From the NCBI RefSeq assembly GCF_016786305.1, contig NZ_JADWYV010000013.1: a stretch of 64,000 nucleotides of DNA. The stretch is one strand, 5' to 3'. Origin of the DNA: Pseudofrankia nepalensis. GTDB lineage: Bacteria > Actinomycetota > Actinomycetes > Frankiales > Frankiaceae. The notes beneath the pieces were generated by a model that had not been told where the DNA came from, searched no databases, and was given only the letters and a program-made list of their open reading frames with translations. Shown here piece after piece: positions 51,555-61,400 of the stretch (position 1 is its first letter; the number at the start of each line of letters is the position of its first letter). The position numbers were made by a program, and so were the translations under genes.

Positions 51555-53780
51555 GTGGCCCGGAAGAACCGCCGCGCGGCGCGTGATCTGCTTCTGCTTT
51601 GCCTCGCCGCCGCGGCCGCGGTCTCGACGATCACCGTTGTCGAGACAGGGAAAACTCGTACGGTAACCTTGCTCGAGGGCAGTGCCTGGCTCCTCAACGC
51701 CGGTCCCTGGTCGTTCACCCGGGTGAACGGCGTGTCAGTACTGCCGGACGCGCAGGTCAGCCTTCCCGGGCCGGACGGTGAGTTTGTCGCGGCCGGCCTC
51801 GATCAGTTCTCGGCCCTTCGGGAAAACGGCCGAGCCAGCACTTTCGTGCGGGTCGACCCAGCCTCGCTGACAGCGGTCTCCCGCACCTTCGAGGGCACCG
51901 GAAAGCGTCTGACCATCGCCGCTGACATGTCGACTGGTTATCTGGTCGACAATGCCTCGGGGCTCGTCAGGAAGATCGACCCGCGGAATTTCCTGGAAGC
52001 CGGTGAGCCCGTCGAGGCCGGCACCAGGGTGGACGCCGCTCAGCTGACGCCCGACGGCACTCTCTGGTTGGCGGCGGGCCAGATGGGAGACGTGGCGGTG
52101 ATTCGTGACGGTCGCCTTGACACGCGGACCCGGATCGCACCGCCCGGTCATCCGCTCGACCTGTCCCTGGTCGGCGACCGGGTCGTCGTCACCGACACCT
52201 CGACCGGTGTGCTCACCGCGCTGTCAGCCGACGGACGGGTGGACGGCGAGCCGCTGGCCGTCGGAAACGGCTCGGCTCTCCCGGTTCTTCCGTCGACCGA
52301 GGGCGACGGTCAGCGGCTCGCGGTCGCGACCGCGGACGGAACGGTGCGGATCGCCGATCTCGAGTCGCGAGACGTCGTCACGGTCTCGCCCGGGCCCCGG
52401 CGCGCCGGCCGGCCGACGGAACGACCCGTCCTGGCGGGGAGCTACCTCTACCAGGCCGACGGCCCGACCGGAGTCGTCCTCGTCACCCGGGTCGGGTCGG
52501 GCCAGCGGCCGGTGGAGGTCCAGGTGTCCGGGGCGACGCCGCGCCTGCAGGTTTTCCGGCGGGAGAACCTGGTCTGGGCCAACGACCCGAGCAGCGCCGG
52601 CGCCGCCGTCTTCCGTGACGGCGAGGCCCGGCGCGTCCAGAAGTACGACAGCCCGGAACCCGCCGGGCCTCCTACCGCGGCTCCCGCACCGCCCGATGAC
52701 ACCGAGGTGTCGTTCGGCGAGGTCGGCGGGATTCCGCCGGGGCCGGCGCCGGCGCCGACCTCACCGACCGTGCGTCCCAGCCCTACGGACGTTCTCCGGC
52801 CGTCGGAGCCGCCGCGGCAAACCACGGAACCACCCGATGGCGATGACGGCCCTCAGCAGCCGGTCCCGGGAACCGGGACGACGCCTTCCCCACAGCCCCA
52901 GCGACCAGACGCCGAGCTCACCCTCTCGGCTGCCTTCGGCCCGGGAGTTCTGGAGATCGACGTCAACCTGGCCGACGGCGGGCAGCCGGCGGGGCCGTAT
53001 CGGCTGGACGTGGATCCGGCGGACGGAACCACCGTCATCCCCGCCTCGGACACGTCTTTCCAGGTAAGGGTGCCGGACTGCGCGGAACGCACATACACGG
53101 CCACGTCGCCGCGGGGCCGGACGGTCACCGCGCAGTTGTTCGGCTGTGAGCCGGCGGGTCCGGCGGCCGACTACTGGTATGTCGTGCACAACGGAAGCGT
53201 CGACTTCTACTGGACGGAGGCGGTCGTCGGCGGCCCTGCTGAGTCTTATGAGCAATACACAAGAAACTCGCCGAATCACGAAGGATCGATGATCGCGGAT
53301 GGTTTTGATGATACGCCTGAATCTCGATTCCTGAACATCGAGGTCCCAATGGGAGAGCTTATTGAGCAGGGGCTCGCGCCAAGCAACGCCGCCGGCCAGG
53401 CGCCGTGGCAGATCCTGACAGTTCGGGCGTGGGATCTTTCCTCCTGTGCGTCTTTCTGCACCTACAACCACCCGGATCCGGTACCGCTCCTGGACCGGCC
53501 GGGTGGCTCTCCGATCGGAGTCGCGCTACCGGCTGTCGCGGTCAACACGGTGGGTGTCGAAGTGGATCTCGTCTGCCAGACCGACGGCCCGTCCCACATT
53601 TATCCGGACGCCAAACTCACCCGGTCCATAGATCCTATGGACCATGCCCTGGAAGGGGATCCTTCGACGGTCTGGGATCTGATCCGGTACCAAGGCGCCG
53701 AGGGATATGTGTCGGACCTGTACGTCACGACGCCGCTGTCCTTCGACCGCGTCTTTTCGCCGGAGGTCCCGCGGTGCTGA
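51555..53780 (+). CDS. Membrane-anchored beta-propeller protein with C-terminal SH3-like domain
   Basis: A 741-aa envelope protein. A single N-terminal membrane span (DLLLLCLAAAAAVSTITVVE) precedes an extracellular propeller-like part (repeats such as GYLVDNASGLVRKIDP, VVVTDTSTGVLTAL), a long Pro/Thr-rich stalk (about 375-470), an Ig/fibronectin-like part and a C-terminal bacterial SH3-like domain (VPLLDRPGGSPIGVAL, then WDLIRYQGAEGYVSDLYV). GTG start. It heads an operon with DUF58, TgpA and MoxR, an arrangement known in actinobacteria where the first gene product is the surface component. Possible roles are wall sensing or binding. Confidence 0.8.
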   Translation: MARKNRRAARDLLLLCLAAAAAVSTITVVETGKTRTVTLLEGSAWLLNAGPWSFTRVNGVSVLPDAQVSLPGPDGEFVAAGLDQFSALRENGRASTFVRVDPASLTAVSRTFEGTGKRLTIAADMSTGYLVDNASGLVRKIDPRNFLEAGEPVEAGTRVDAAQLTPDGTLWLAAGQMGDVAVIRDGRLDTRTRIAPPGHPLDLSLVGDRVVVTDTSTGVLTALSADGRVDGEPLAVGNGSALPVLPSTEGDGQRLAVATADGTVRIADLESRDVVTVSPGPRRAGRPTERPVLAGSYLYQADGPTGVVLVTRVGSGQRPVEVQVSGATPRLQVFRRENLVWANDPSSAGAAVFRDGEARRVQKYDSPEPAGPPTAAPAPPDDTEVSFGEVGGIPPGPAPAPTSPTVRPSPTDVLRPSEPPRQTTEPPDGDDGPQQPVPGTGTTPSPQPQRPDAELTLSAAFGPGVLEIDVNLADGGQPAGPYRLDVDPADGTTVIPASDTSFQVRVPDCAERTYTATSPRGRTVTAQLFGCEPAGPAADYWYVVHNGSVDFYWTEAVVGGPAESYEQYTRNSPNHEGSMIADGFDDTPESRFLNIEVPMGELIEQGLAPSNAAGQAPWQILTVRAWDLSSCASFCTYNHPDPVPLLDRPGGSPIGVALPAVAVNTVGVEVDLVCQTDGPSHIYPDAKLTRSIDPMDHALEGDPSTVWDLIRYQGAEGYVSDLYVTTPLSFDRVFSPEVPRC

Positions 53781-55054
53781 CCGTGTCAACCGTGCCGACC
53801 ATGCCGGTCACGGAGACCGCGGCCGGCGCTGGTCCCGGCGGCATGATTGAGGCGGACGGCCCAGAGACGGGAGCAGGCAGGAGGCCCGCGCCGCGTGTGC
53901 CGGTCCCGACCGCGGTGGGGCTGGGGATCGGGCTGTTCTCGCTTGTGCTGGGGGTGCCGGCCTACCTGCTGGGCTACCGGGAGATGCTGGTGATCTCCGG
54001 GAGCGGTCCGGCCGCGCTGCTGCTGGCAGCCATCTGGGTTGTCCGGCGGCCGCTGGTCACCGCGTCGATCGACGTTCTTCCCGGCCGTGTTCAGGTGGGC
54101 CAGCCCGCTGAGGCCAGGATCGAGGTTCGGAACCGGTCGCGCCGGCCCTCACCGAGATTCGACATCTGGGTGACCCCGGACCGCTGCGTAAGGCTTAAGC
54201 TGGCCGCCGCCGAGACCCGAGCGGTGAATATCGATCTTCCCACCCAACGACGCGGGGTCTTCACCGTCGGCCCGGTGAACGTCCTGCGGTCGGATCCGTT
54301 GGGCCTGCTCCGGCGGGCCCAGTCGGCCGGCGACTCGACGACACTGACCGTGCGGCCGACGCTGCTACCGCTGCCACTCGGCGTGGACGCCCGGCGGCCC
54401 GACACCGAGGCCAGCGAGCCCGAGCCCGCGCCGAGCGGGGTGAGTTTCCGGGACGTGCGGGACTACGAACTCGGCGACGACGTGCGGCGGATCCACTGGC
54501 CGTCGAGCCTGCGCACGGACCGTCTGGTGGTCCGCCTGCACGATGACCCGGAGAACTCCACCCTCATGGTCCTCCTCGACACCCATCGCGGATCCTACGC
54601 GGGTTGCGTCGACCCAGAGGCGGCGTTCGAAGACGCGGTGCGGCTCGCGGCGTCGTGCGTGGCGGCGGCGTCCCGTTCGGGCCGGGACTGTCGACTGGTC
54701 ACCTCAGCTGGTCTCACGGTCGACAGCCGCTCGGTCCGTCAGTTCCGGGCCGTCGCTCTCGACGCGCTGGCGACAGTCGAGACGACTACCGAGAACGCCC
54801 TTCCGTATTTGTTGACCCGATTGGCGGGGCCACCCGACGAGACGCTGTACCTGGTGACCGGAGACGGTCTGCCCGCCGCCCTGCAGCGGCGGCTCACCGG
54901 CGCCCGAAGGCGCTACGCCGTGCTGCGTCTGGGCAGTCCTCACGATGATGTGCTGGTTCTGTCGACGCGGAGTGCCATCGTGTCGGCGACGTCCGCGGGA
55001 AACGCCGTGCGCAGCTGGGCCGCGCTGGAACGGTCGAAGCGGAGCAGAAGATGA
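53774..55054 (+). CDS. DUF58 domain protein
   Basis: Membrane-associated 426-aa protein. Two adjacent hydrophobic spans near residues 45-95 precede the DUF58 block YELGDDVRRIHWPSSLRTDR and a vWA-like domain. GTG at 53774 with GGAGGT 6 nt upstream; it overlaps the previous stop by 7 nt, so coupling is likely. DUF58, TgpA and MoxR proteins form a conserved set in which MoxR may load a metal or remodel the vWA part. The next gene overlaps by 4 nt. Confidence 0.9.
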   Translation: MLTVSTVPTMPVTETAAGAGPGGMIEADGPETGAGRRPAPRVPVPTAVGLGIGLFSLVLGVPAYLLGYREMLVISGSGPAALLLAAIWVVRRPLVTASIDVLPGRVQVGQPAEARIEVRNRSRRPSPRFDIWVTPDRCVRLKLAAAETRAVNIDLPTQRRGVFTVGPVNVLRSDPLGLLRRAQSAGDSTTLTVRPTLLPLPLGVDARRPDTEASEPEPAPSGVSFRDVRDYELGDDVRRIHWPSSLRTDRLVVRLHDDPENSTLMVLLDTHRGSYAGCVDPEAAFEDAVRLAASCVAAASRSGRDCRLVTSAGLTVDSRSVRQFRAVALDALATVETTTENALPYLLTRLAGPPDETLYLVTGDGLPAALQRRLTGARRRYAVLRLGSPHDDVLVLSTRSAIVSATSAGNAVRSWAALERSKRSRR

Positions 55055-57384
55055 ACGGGCCGCCGACGGGCCGGGCCCGTTCCATGCGCTGCGGGTGGCC
55101 GCCTCCGCGGGTGCTCGAGCGCGCCCTGTGGGTCGCCGTGGCGACGGCGGCGGCGGGCCTCGCGTTCGCACCGGCGCTCACGTTCTCGACCATCGTGGGG
55201 CCGGTCGTGCTCGCCACCCTGTTGTCCGTGGGCGGGCCGGTCGTCGCCGGATGGCTGCGTCACGGAACACCGCCACCGGTCCTGAGGTCGGCGGGAGTGG
55301 GTGCCATCGGGATCCTCGTGGCGACGGGTTCCGCGCTGCTGGCCGCGGATCCGCGGCCCTCCCCGCTCGAGGCTCCGTGGGCGGTTGCCGAGGGCGTCAC
55401 CTCCGGTTGGTCCGACCTGTTGGGATCCACGCTGCCCGCAATGGCCACCCCCAACGTGCTGGTGGTGACGACCCTGCTGACCGGGCTCGCGGGACTGGTC
55501 GGGGCCGAGATCGCGCTGCGGACCCGCGCGCGCCTTGTTCCGGTCCTTCCGGCGGCGTGTTGCTACTCGCTCGCGGTTTCACTGGGGGCGCCGGAACCGG
55601 GCGTCCTCCTCCTGCCGGGGGCGGCGCTGGCGGCGGCGGCGCTCGCGCTGACGTCGTCCGGGTACGGCCGCCCGCTGGGCTCGGGACGGTACGACGCCGC
55701 CGCGGCGCTCGGCGTCGTCGTCGCCGCGGCCCTCGGTGGCACCGTGGTCGGCGCCAAGGTTCCGGTGCATCGTGACCCGCCGTACGACCTGCACGACAGC
55801 CGGCGGTTCCAGGTCGCCCTGGGACCCGACGACAATCCGTTGAGCCGGGTCGCGGGCTGGGCGGCGGACCCGGCGCGGGTGCTGTTCACCGTCCGGCCCG
55901 TGGCCGGTGAGGCGGGCTCCGGTGACGAGCCGCCGGCCGAGCGCCGCTGGCGCCTGGCGGCGCTGGACAGATTCGATGGCCAACGGTGGACGTCGTCGTC
56001 GACGTACCTGCGCGCGGGCCGTTCGCTACCGCCGCCGGAGAACGCCACCCGGACGGGCGGGACTCTCGTCGGCGAGATCGAGATCCGTGGCCTGGCCGGT
56101 GTCTTCCTGCCCGCGCTCGAATGGCCCGTCCAAGTCGTCGGGGAAGAGCTCGCGGTCGACGTCGACAATGGCCTGCTGGCCTCGCGGCGGCCGCTGTTCC
56201 CGGGTCTGCGATACGACGTCGTCGCCATCGTGCCGATGGCGCCCGCTCCCGGGGCGCAGCCGCGGGCCGACCGGAGTCCGGCGTTCCAGTCAGCCAGCTC
56301 GCTGCCGGGCGCGTCACGGGTGGTCAAAGACCTCGCGGACAAGATCAAGAGTCGTGCGTCCGGGGACTATGAAAGCGCGCAGCTGCTGGAACGCGAGCTG
56401 CGCACCAGCGGCCGTTTCAGCGCCAGCGACCCGGGTGGGCATTCGTCGGGCGATGTCGATCGGCTGCTGGCCTGGGAACCGGGGAACTCGGAGCAGTTCG
56501 CGGTGGCGTTCGCCGTCGTCGCCCGCCAGCTGGGGCTGCCAAGCCGGGTGGTGGTCGGGTTCCGGTCGGACGCGACGCCGGGGGCGCCCGGACCGGGTGA
56601 CCGGGCGGCGCCCGGGCCCATCGATGTCGTCGGGGCCGACGCGCAGGTCTGGCCCGAGGTGGCGTTCGAGGGTGTCGGCTGGGTGCCGTTCGACCCCGTG
56701 CCGGCGCACAGAGATCCCTACGAGGAACTGCCGCCTCCGCCGGAGCAGCCGGGGCAGGGGCAGCTGCCGCCGGCGGCGGAGGAGCCACCGCGGCTCTCGG
56801 GCCTGTCGTCGCCCGACGACCCCCCGAAGTCCGCTGCCTGGCGATGGTGGCAGGTCCTGATGGTCATCCTGGCGGCTTGCGCGGGTCTGCTGGCGACGTG
56901 CTATGTCACGGCGGTTCTCGTCGTGCCGCTCATGGCTCGCCGGATCTGGAAGGCGCCGTCTCAGCCGAGGAGGCAGATCGTCGGCGCCTGGGCGGATGCG
57001 CGGACGGCGCTGGCGGACGTCGGTGTGCCTGTGCCAGTGTCGGCCACTGCCGGTGAGGTCGTCACTCTGGCGGCCAGGCAGCTGGGCGAACGGGCCTCAG
57101 GCCTGCTGACCCCCTTGGCTACGCAGGTCGAGCTGGCGCTGTTCGCGACGGTTGTGCCGGGGCAGGCTGAGGCCGACGACGCCTGGCGTCGCGCACGCCT
57201 GCTCAGGCGGGCGCTGCGTCGGAGCGAGCCGCGGCCCAGGCGGGCACTGCGGGCGCTGCGGCCAGCCAGGCTGCGCCGGCCCGGGATCGACCTCCGTCCC
57301 TGGCTCGGCCCTCGTGACTACCTCGCCGCCTTCGGGCCGGCGGCTCAGTGGCGGCGGTTCGCGTCCTGGTGGGAGGACCTGTGA
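55051..57384 (+). CDS. TgpA-like transglutaminase-core membrane protein, likely inactive
   Basis: A 777-aa protein. The N-terminal 230 aa hold several membrane spans, then an extracellular part with a transglutaminase core at about 470-570, a Pro/Glu-rich linker and a further span near 600-625 before a basic tail. The core has NSEQFAVAFAVVARQLGLPS, where the catalytic Cys of CEQFA is Ser, and GADAQVWPEVAFEGVGWVPF, where the His of HAWPE is Gln; the Asp in FDPVP remains. Two of the three triad residues are lost, so it should not cross-link. ATG overlaps the DUF58 stop (ATGA). The dead core may serve as a binding module for a wall ligand. Confidence 0.88.
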   Translation: MNGPPTGRARSMRCGWPPPRVLERALWVAVATAAAGLAFAPALTFSTIVGPVVLATLLSVGGPVVAGWLRHGTPPPVLRSAGVGAIGILVATGSALLAADPRPSPLEAPWAVAEGVTSGWSDLLGSTLPAMATPNVLVVTTLLTGLAGLVGAEIALRTRARLVPVLPAACCYSLAVSLGAPEPGVLLLPGAALAAAALALTSSGYGRPLGSGRYDAAAALGVVVAAALGGTVVGAKVPVHRDPPYDLHDSRRFQVALGPDDNPLSRVAGWAADPARVLFTVRPVAGEAGSGDEPPAERRWRLAALDRFDGQRWTSSSTYLRAGRSLPPPENATRTGGTLVGEIEIRGLAGVFLPALEWPVQVVGEELAVDVDNGLLASRRPLFPGLRYDVVAIVPMAPAPGAQPRADRSPAFQSASSLPGASRVVKDLADKIKSRASGDYESAQLLERELRTSGRFSASDPGGHSSGDVDRLLAWEPGNSEQFAVAFAVVARQLGLPSRVVVGFRSDATPGAPGPGDRAAPGPIDVVGADAQVWPEVAFEGVGWVPFDPVPAHRDPYEELPPPPEQPGQGQLPPAAEEPPRLSGLSSPDDPPKSAAWRWWQVLMVILAACAGLLATCYVTAVLVVPLMARRIWKAPSQPRRQIVGAWADARTALADVGVPVPVSATAGEVVTLAARQLGERASGLLTPLATQVELALFATVVPGQAEADDAWRRARLLRRALRRSEPRPRRALRALRPARLRRPGIDLRPWLGPRDYLAAFGPAAQWRRFASWWEDL

Positions 57385-57489
57385 CGGTGACCGCTCCAGT
57401 GAAGACGTCCCCAGCCTGGGCGAGGCTCCCCACGGGGCCGCCGGTGCTTCGGCGCGAAAACTCTGGCATGCGCACCTCAAAGGAGAAAC

Positions 57490-58473
57490 GTGGCTCCCGG
57501 TCGTACTTCGGGCTACTCGATGGGACTGTTCGCCCAGGACTTCCGCGCGATAGCGCAGAATATCGAGACGTCCATCCATGGCAAGTCGGACGTCATCAAG
57601 AAGGCATTGGTGTGTCTTTTCGCGGAGGGGCACCTTCTCATCGAGGACGTGCCCGGGGTCGGCAAGACCTCGCTGGCCCGGGCGATCGCCCGAACGCTGG
57701 ACCTTGCCTTCGGGCGGATCCAGTTCACTCCCGATCTTGTGCCTGCCGACGTCACCGGAACGGACTTCTACAGCCAGCGCACCGAGGAGCTGACCTTCCG
57801 GCCAGGCCCGGTGTTCACCCAGCTGCTGCTGGCCGACGAGCTCAACCGCGCCTCACCGCGGACCCAGTCCGCGCTGCTGGAGGCGATGCAGGAGAACCAG
57901 GTGACCGTGAACGGGCGGACGATGCCGCTCGAGCGGCCGTTCTTCGTCATCGCCACCCAGAACTCGGTGGAGATGAGCGGCACCTACGCTCTTCCCGAGG
58001 CCCAGTTGGACCGCTTCCTGCTCCGGGTCTCGCTCGGATACCCAGAGCACGCCAGCGAGATCGAGATCCTGGAAAACCATCGCCTGGGGCGGCGGGAGGA
58101 CGAGCAGGTGTCCCCTGTGGTGCGCGCGCCTGATCTCCTTCGGATGGTCGAGACCGCGGCCGAGGTGCACGTGTCGTGGGCCATACACGACTACATCGTC
58201 CGCCTCGTGGCGGCGACGCGGCGACATCCGCGACTGGCACTCGGGGCAAGCCCGCGGGCCAGCATCGCCCTCCTGCGGGCGTCGCGGGCGCAGGCCGCGG
58301 CGGACGGGCGAAACTATGTGCGGCCGGCGGATGTCCAGTTCCTCGCCGAGGCGACCCTCGCGCATCGCGTCGTGCGGACTCCGGAGGCGGAACTGAGCGG
58401 TCTGGCCGTCGACGAGATCATCAAAGGTATCGTCGCGGCCGAGCCGGTACCGTCCAGGCTCGGCCAGCAGTAG
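57490..58473 (+). CDS. MoxR-family AAA+ ATPase
   Basis: A 327-aa AAA+ ATPase. Walker A is EDVPGVGKTSLARAIA, Walker B LLLADELNRASPRTQSALLE, sensor 1 FFVIATQNSVEMSGTYALPE, and the sensor 2 region is GASPRASIALLRASRA. GTG start with AAGGAG 5 nt upstream. It follows tgpA by 105 nt. The caspase gene begins two nt after its stop, an unusual neighbour: MoxR-DUF58-TgpA sets normally do not carry a protease effector. Its likely job is remodelling DUF58. Confidence 0.92.
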   Translation: MAPGRTSGYSMGLFAQDFRAIAQNIETSIHGKSDVIKKALVCLFAEGHLLIEDVPGVGKTSLARAIARTLDLAFGRIQFTPDLVPADVTGTDFYSQRTEELTFRPGPVFTQLLLADELNRASPRTQSALLEAMQENQVTVNGRTMPLERPFFVIATQNSVEMSGTYALPEAQLDRFLLRVSLGYPEHASEIEILENHRLGRREDEQVSPVVRAPDLLRMVETAAEVHVSWAIHDYIVRLVAATRRHPRLALGASPRASIALLRASRAQAAADGRNYVRPADVQFLAEATLAHRVVRTPEAELSGLAVDEIIKGIVAAEPVPSRLGQQ

Positions 58474-58475
58474 AA

Positions 58476-61400
58476 GTGACCGCCGTCACCGACCCCGCTT
58501 CACCGTGGACCCCCGGAGCCGCCGCGTTCTGGCCGCCGGGCGGCGGCGATCTGTCCGGTTCCGGATGCCGAATTCTGCTGGTCGGCAGCGGACGCTATGA
58601 TCCCGGCTCGGTCTTTCCGACCGTCGAATCCGTCGCCACCACCCTTGAGGACCTTCACGAGTGTCTGGTCCAGGCCTGCGGCGTACCAGTCGGCAATATT
58701 CGGGTACTCGAGGACGCACCCAATCCCGGAGAGTTCGCGCGAGCCCTCGGCGACCTCGTCCAAGAGGGGGGTCACACCCTCGTCCTATACTACGTCGGCC
58801 ACGGCGCCGTCGACGCAGAGAAGAATTTCTACCTGACCACCCGGGCTAGCATCGACCTGAACCGCGGACTGCAACCGATCTATCAGGCCCTGCCCTACGA
58901 GCAGGTTCAGCAGATGCTGAGTTTCAGCGCGGCAGAACGGATCGTCGTCGTCCTGGACTGCTGCTACTCCGGCGAAGCGACGGCCTCCATGGTCGCCGGC
59001 ACGGACAAGGTGTTCGCGCTCGGCGGCGGGCGGGACACCTACCTGCTGACCGCCGCCGCGAGGACCGCGCTGGCGCCGCCCGGCGAGCGGCACACCGCGT
59101 TCAGCGGAGAACTTATCCGGCTTCTCCAGTCCGGGGACCCAAGCGGGCCAGCCGATCTCGACCTTGGTCACGTCTACCGCCACCTCGCCCGGGCGCTTCC
59201 GGCCGCCGGGCGCCCGGAGCCGCAGGGCCACGCCGGGAACCGGGGAGCGGGCATCGTGCTCGCCCGCAACCGGGCCTACCGGCCCCCGGCCACCAGGAGT
59301 TCCGAATACACCACCCACGCACCTGAGACCTCCGCCGATCCCTTGCCTGGACGGGGTCAGGCCGCCTGCCCCTACCCAGGCCTGTCCGCCTTCGGCGCCG
59401 AGGACGCGCGGAACTTCTTCGGCCGGGACGCTCTCCTCCAGATGCTCGCCAAGCAGATCGTCGCCAGGACTGAAGACCCTCGCCCGCTCCTGGTCCTCGG
59501 GCCTTCGGGAGCGGGCAAGTCCTCCCTGCTGCGAGCCGGGCTGGCCGGCATCCTGCAACGCGGCATTCCGAACGTCCCGCGCGCGTGGCGCTGGGAGGTG
59601 CGGCTGCTGACGCCAGGAGCCCGAGTTTCGGCGAGATCACGCGCAGACCCGGTCGGCGCCCTCGCTTTCCTGCTCGCGAACCTTCTCCGGACCGAGACAG
59701 GCGCGGTGCGTGCCCGGCTCACGACAGATCCTGACGGCCTCGTCCAAGAAGTGGGCGAGGCCATGACGAACGGCGTCTCCCCGACTACCTCGACCCGGCT
59801 CATCCTGGTCGTCGACCAGTTCGAAGAGCTGTTCGAGCCCGATGTCCTCGACGCCGACCGCGCCACGTTCACCGGCATGATCACCCTGCTGGCGGAACGG
59901 TCCGCGGCCGTCGTCGTGGCGGCCGTGCGCACTGACTACTTCGAGCGCTGCGCGGCGCTCCCAGCGCTACGCTCGGCGCTGGAAGGCGACCTGCTCCTGG
60001 TGCGGCCGATGTCTCGTGACGAACTCTGCGAGGCCATCGAGCGACCGGCGGCGCGCGCGGGCCTCAGTCCGGACCGCGACCTGGTGGATCTGCTGCTGCG
60101 CGACATTCAGGTGTTCCACCGCACGGACGTCCACGAGGCCGGCGTGCTACCGCTGTTGGCACACGCGCTGCGGTCCACCTGGCAGCGAAGCTCCGACGGC
60201 CGGATGACCGTCGCGGGATACGCCGAGACAGGTGGCGTCGCGCGGGCGGTCGCGAGATCGGCCGACGAGGTCTATCTCGGTCTGGACGAGGCGGGGCGCG
60301 CCGTCACCCGCCGGCTGTTCCTCGGCCTCGTCCGGCTGAGCCCGGACGGACGCGAGACGACCCGGCGCCAGAGGGAACGCGCCGCACTGTTCGAAGAGCT
60401 CGGCGGCGCGGACAGCGGACAGGCGGTACTCGAAGCGTTCGCCGGAGCCGGGGCGCGACTCGTGACGGTCGGCGCGGACGGCGACACGGTGGAGCTGACC
60501 CATGAGGCGCTGATCCGAGCCTGGCCACGACTACGTGGCTGGATCCAGGCCGACCGGGAGCGGCTCCGGACCCTCCAGCAGATCACGGACGCGGCCGCGA
60601 CCTGGGACCAGGAAGGCCGCGACCCAGGCGGGCTCTACCGGGGCGGACGGCTAGCGCTCGTGCTGGCCGACTACCCTGCCTCCCGCCGGACCGGCCTCGG
60701 TTCGGTCGCCCGTGAGTTCCTGGCCGAGAGCGAACGCGTCAACCGCCGGCGGATACGGGCGCGACGCGCGGCCCTGTGTGTGACGGTGCTCCTCCTGGTT
60801 CTCGCCGTCGCGGGCACCGGCATCGCCACCACGCAGTGGCGCACGGTCGCCGGCCAGCGAGCGGACCTCCAGCGGCTGAGCCGGACCGCCTCAGCCCAAT
60901 GGCTTGTCGCTCAGGCCGAACTGCTCGCCGACGGCGATCCGCGCGCCGCCCTGCGACTCGGACTCGCGGCCGAAAGCATCGCGCCTTCAGCCAGGAACCA
61001 GTCTGCGCTCCTGACGATGATTCTCAACGCGCCGCCTGATCTCAACCCCGGCGGCAGACTCGACTCGCCAAGCCGGACAGTCCTGCCACCGAACGTCACC
61101 GCGAGTCCCGACGGCCGGTTCCTGGCGGCGTTCGTCACCGGCGTGCTGAAGCTGTGGAGCTTCGCCGGCCCGGGGCCGGTCTGGACACGCCCAGCCGACG
61201 ACACCGGGACAACCAGCATCGTCGCGTTCGATCCCAACGGGACCATGATGGCCACCGGAAATTCTGGAACACTTGCCGTCTTCCCAGTGGAGAATGGTGA
61301 TCCTGGTCGTCCTGTCACGGCCGAGGGACCAGGCACGGAAATCACCGCGATCGCCCTTCGAGGGGACGGCGGAACGGTTGCCGCCTCGCGCGCGGACGGA

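Noticed and set aside
58176..58475. Upstream 100-codon extension of the caspase gene
   Set aside because: It overlaps the MoxR coding region in another frame and is Arg/Gly/Pro-rich; the caspase fold begins after the GTG at 58476.
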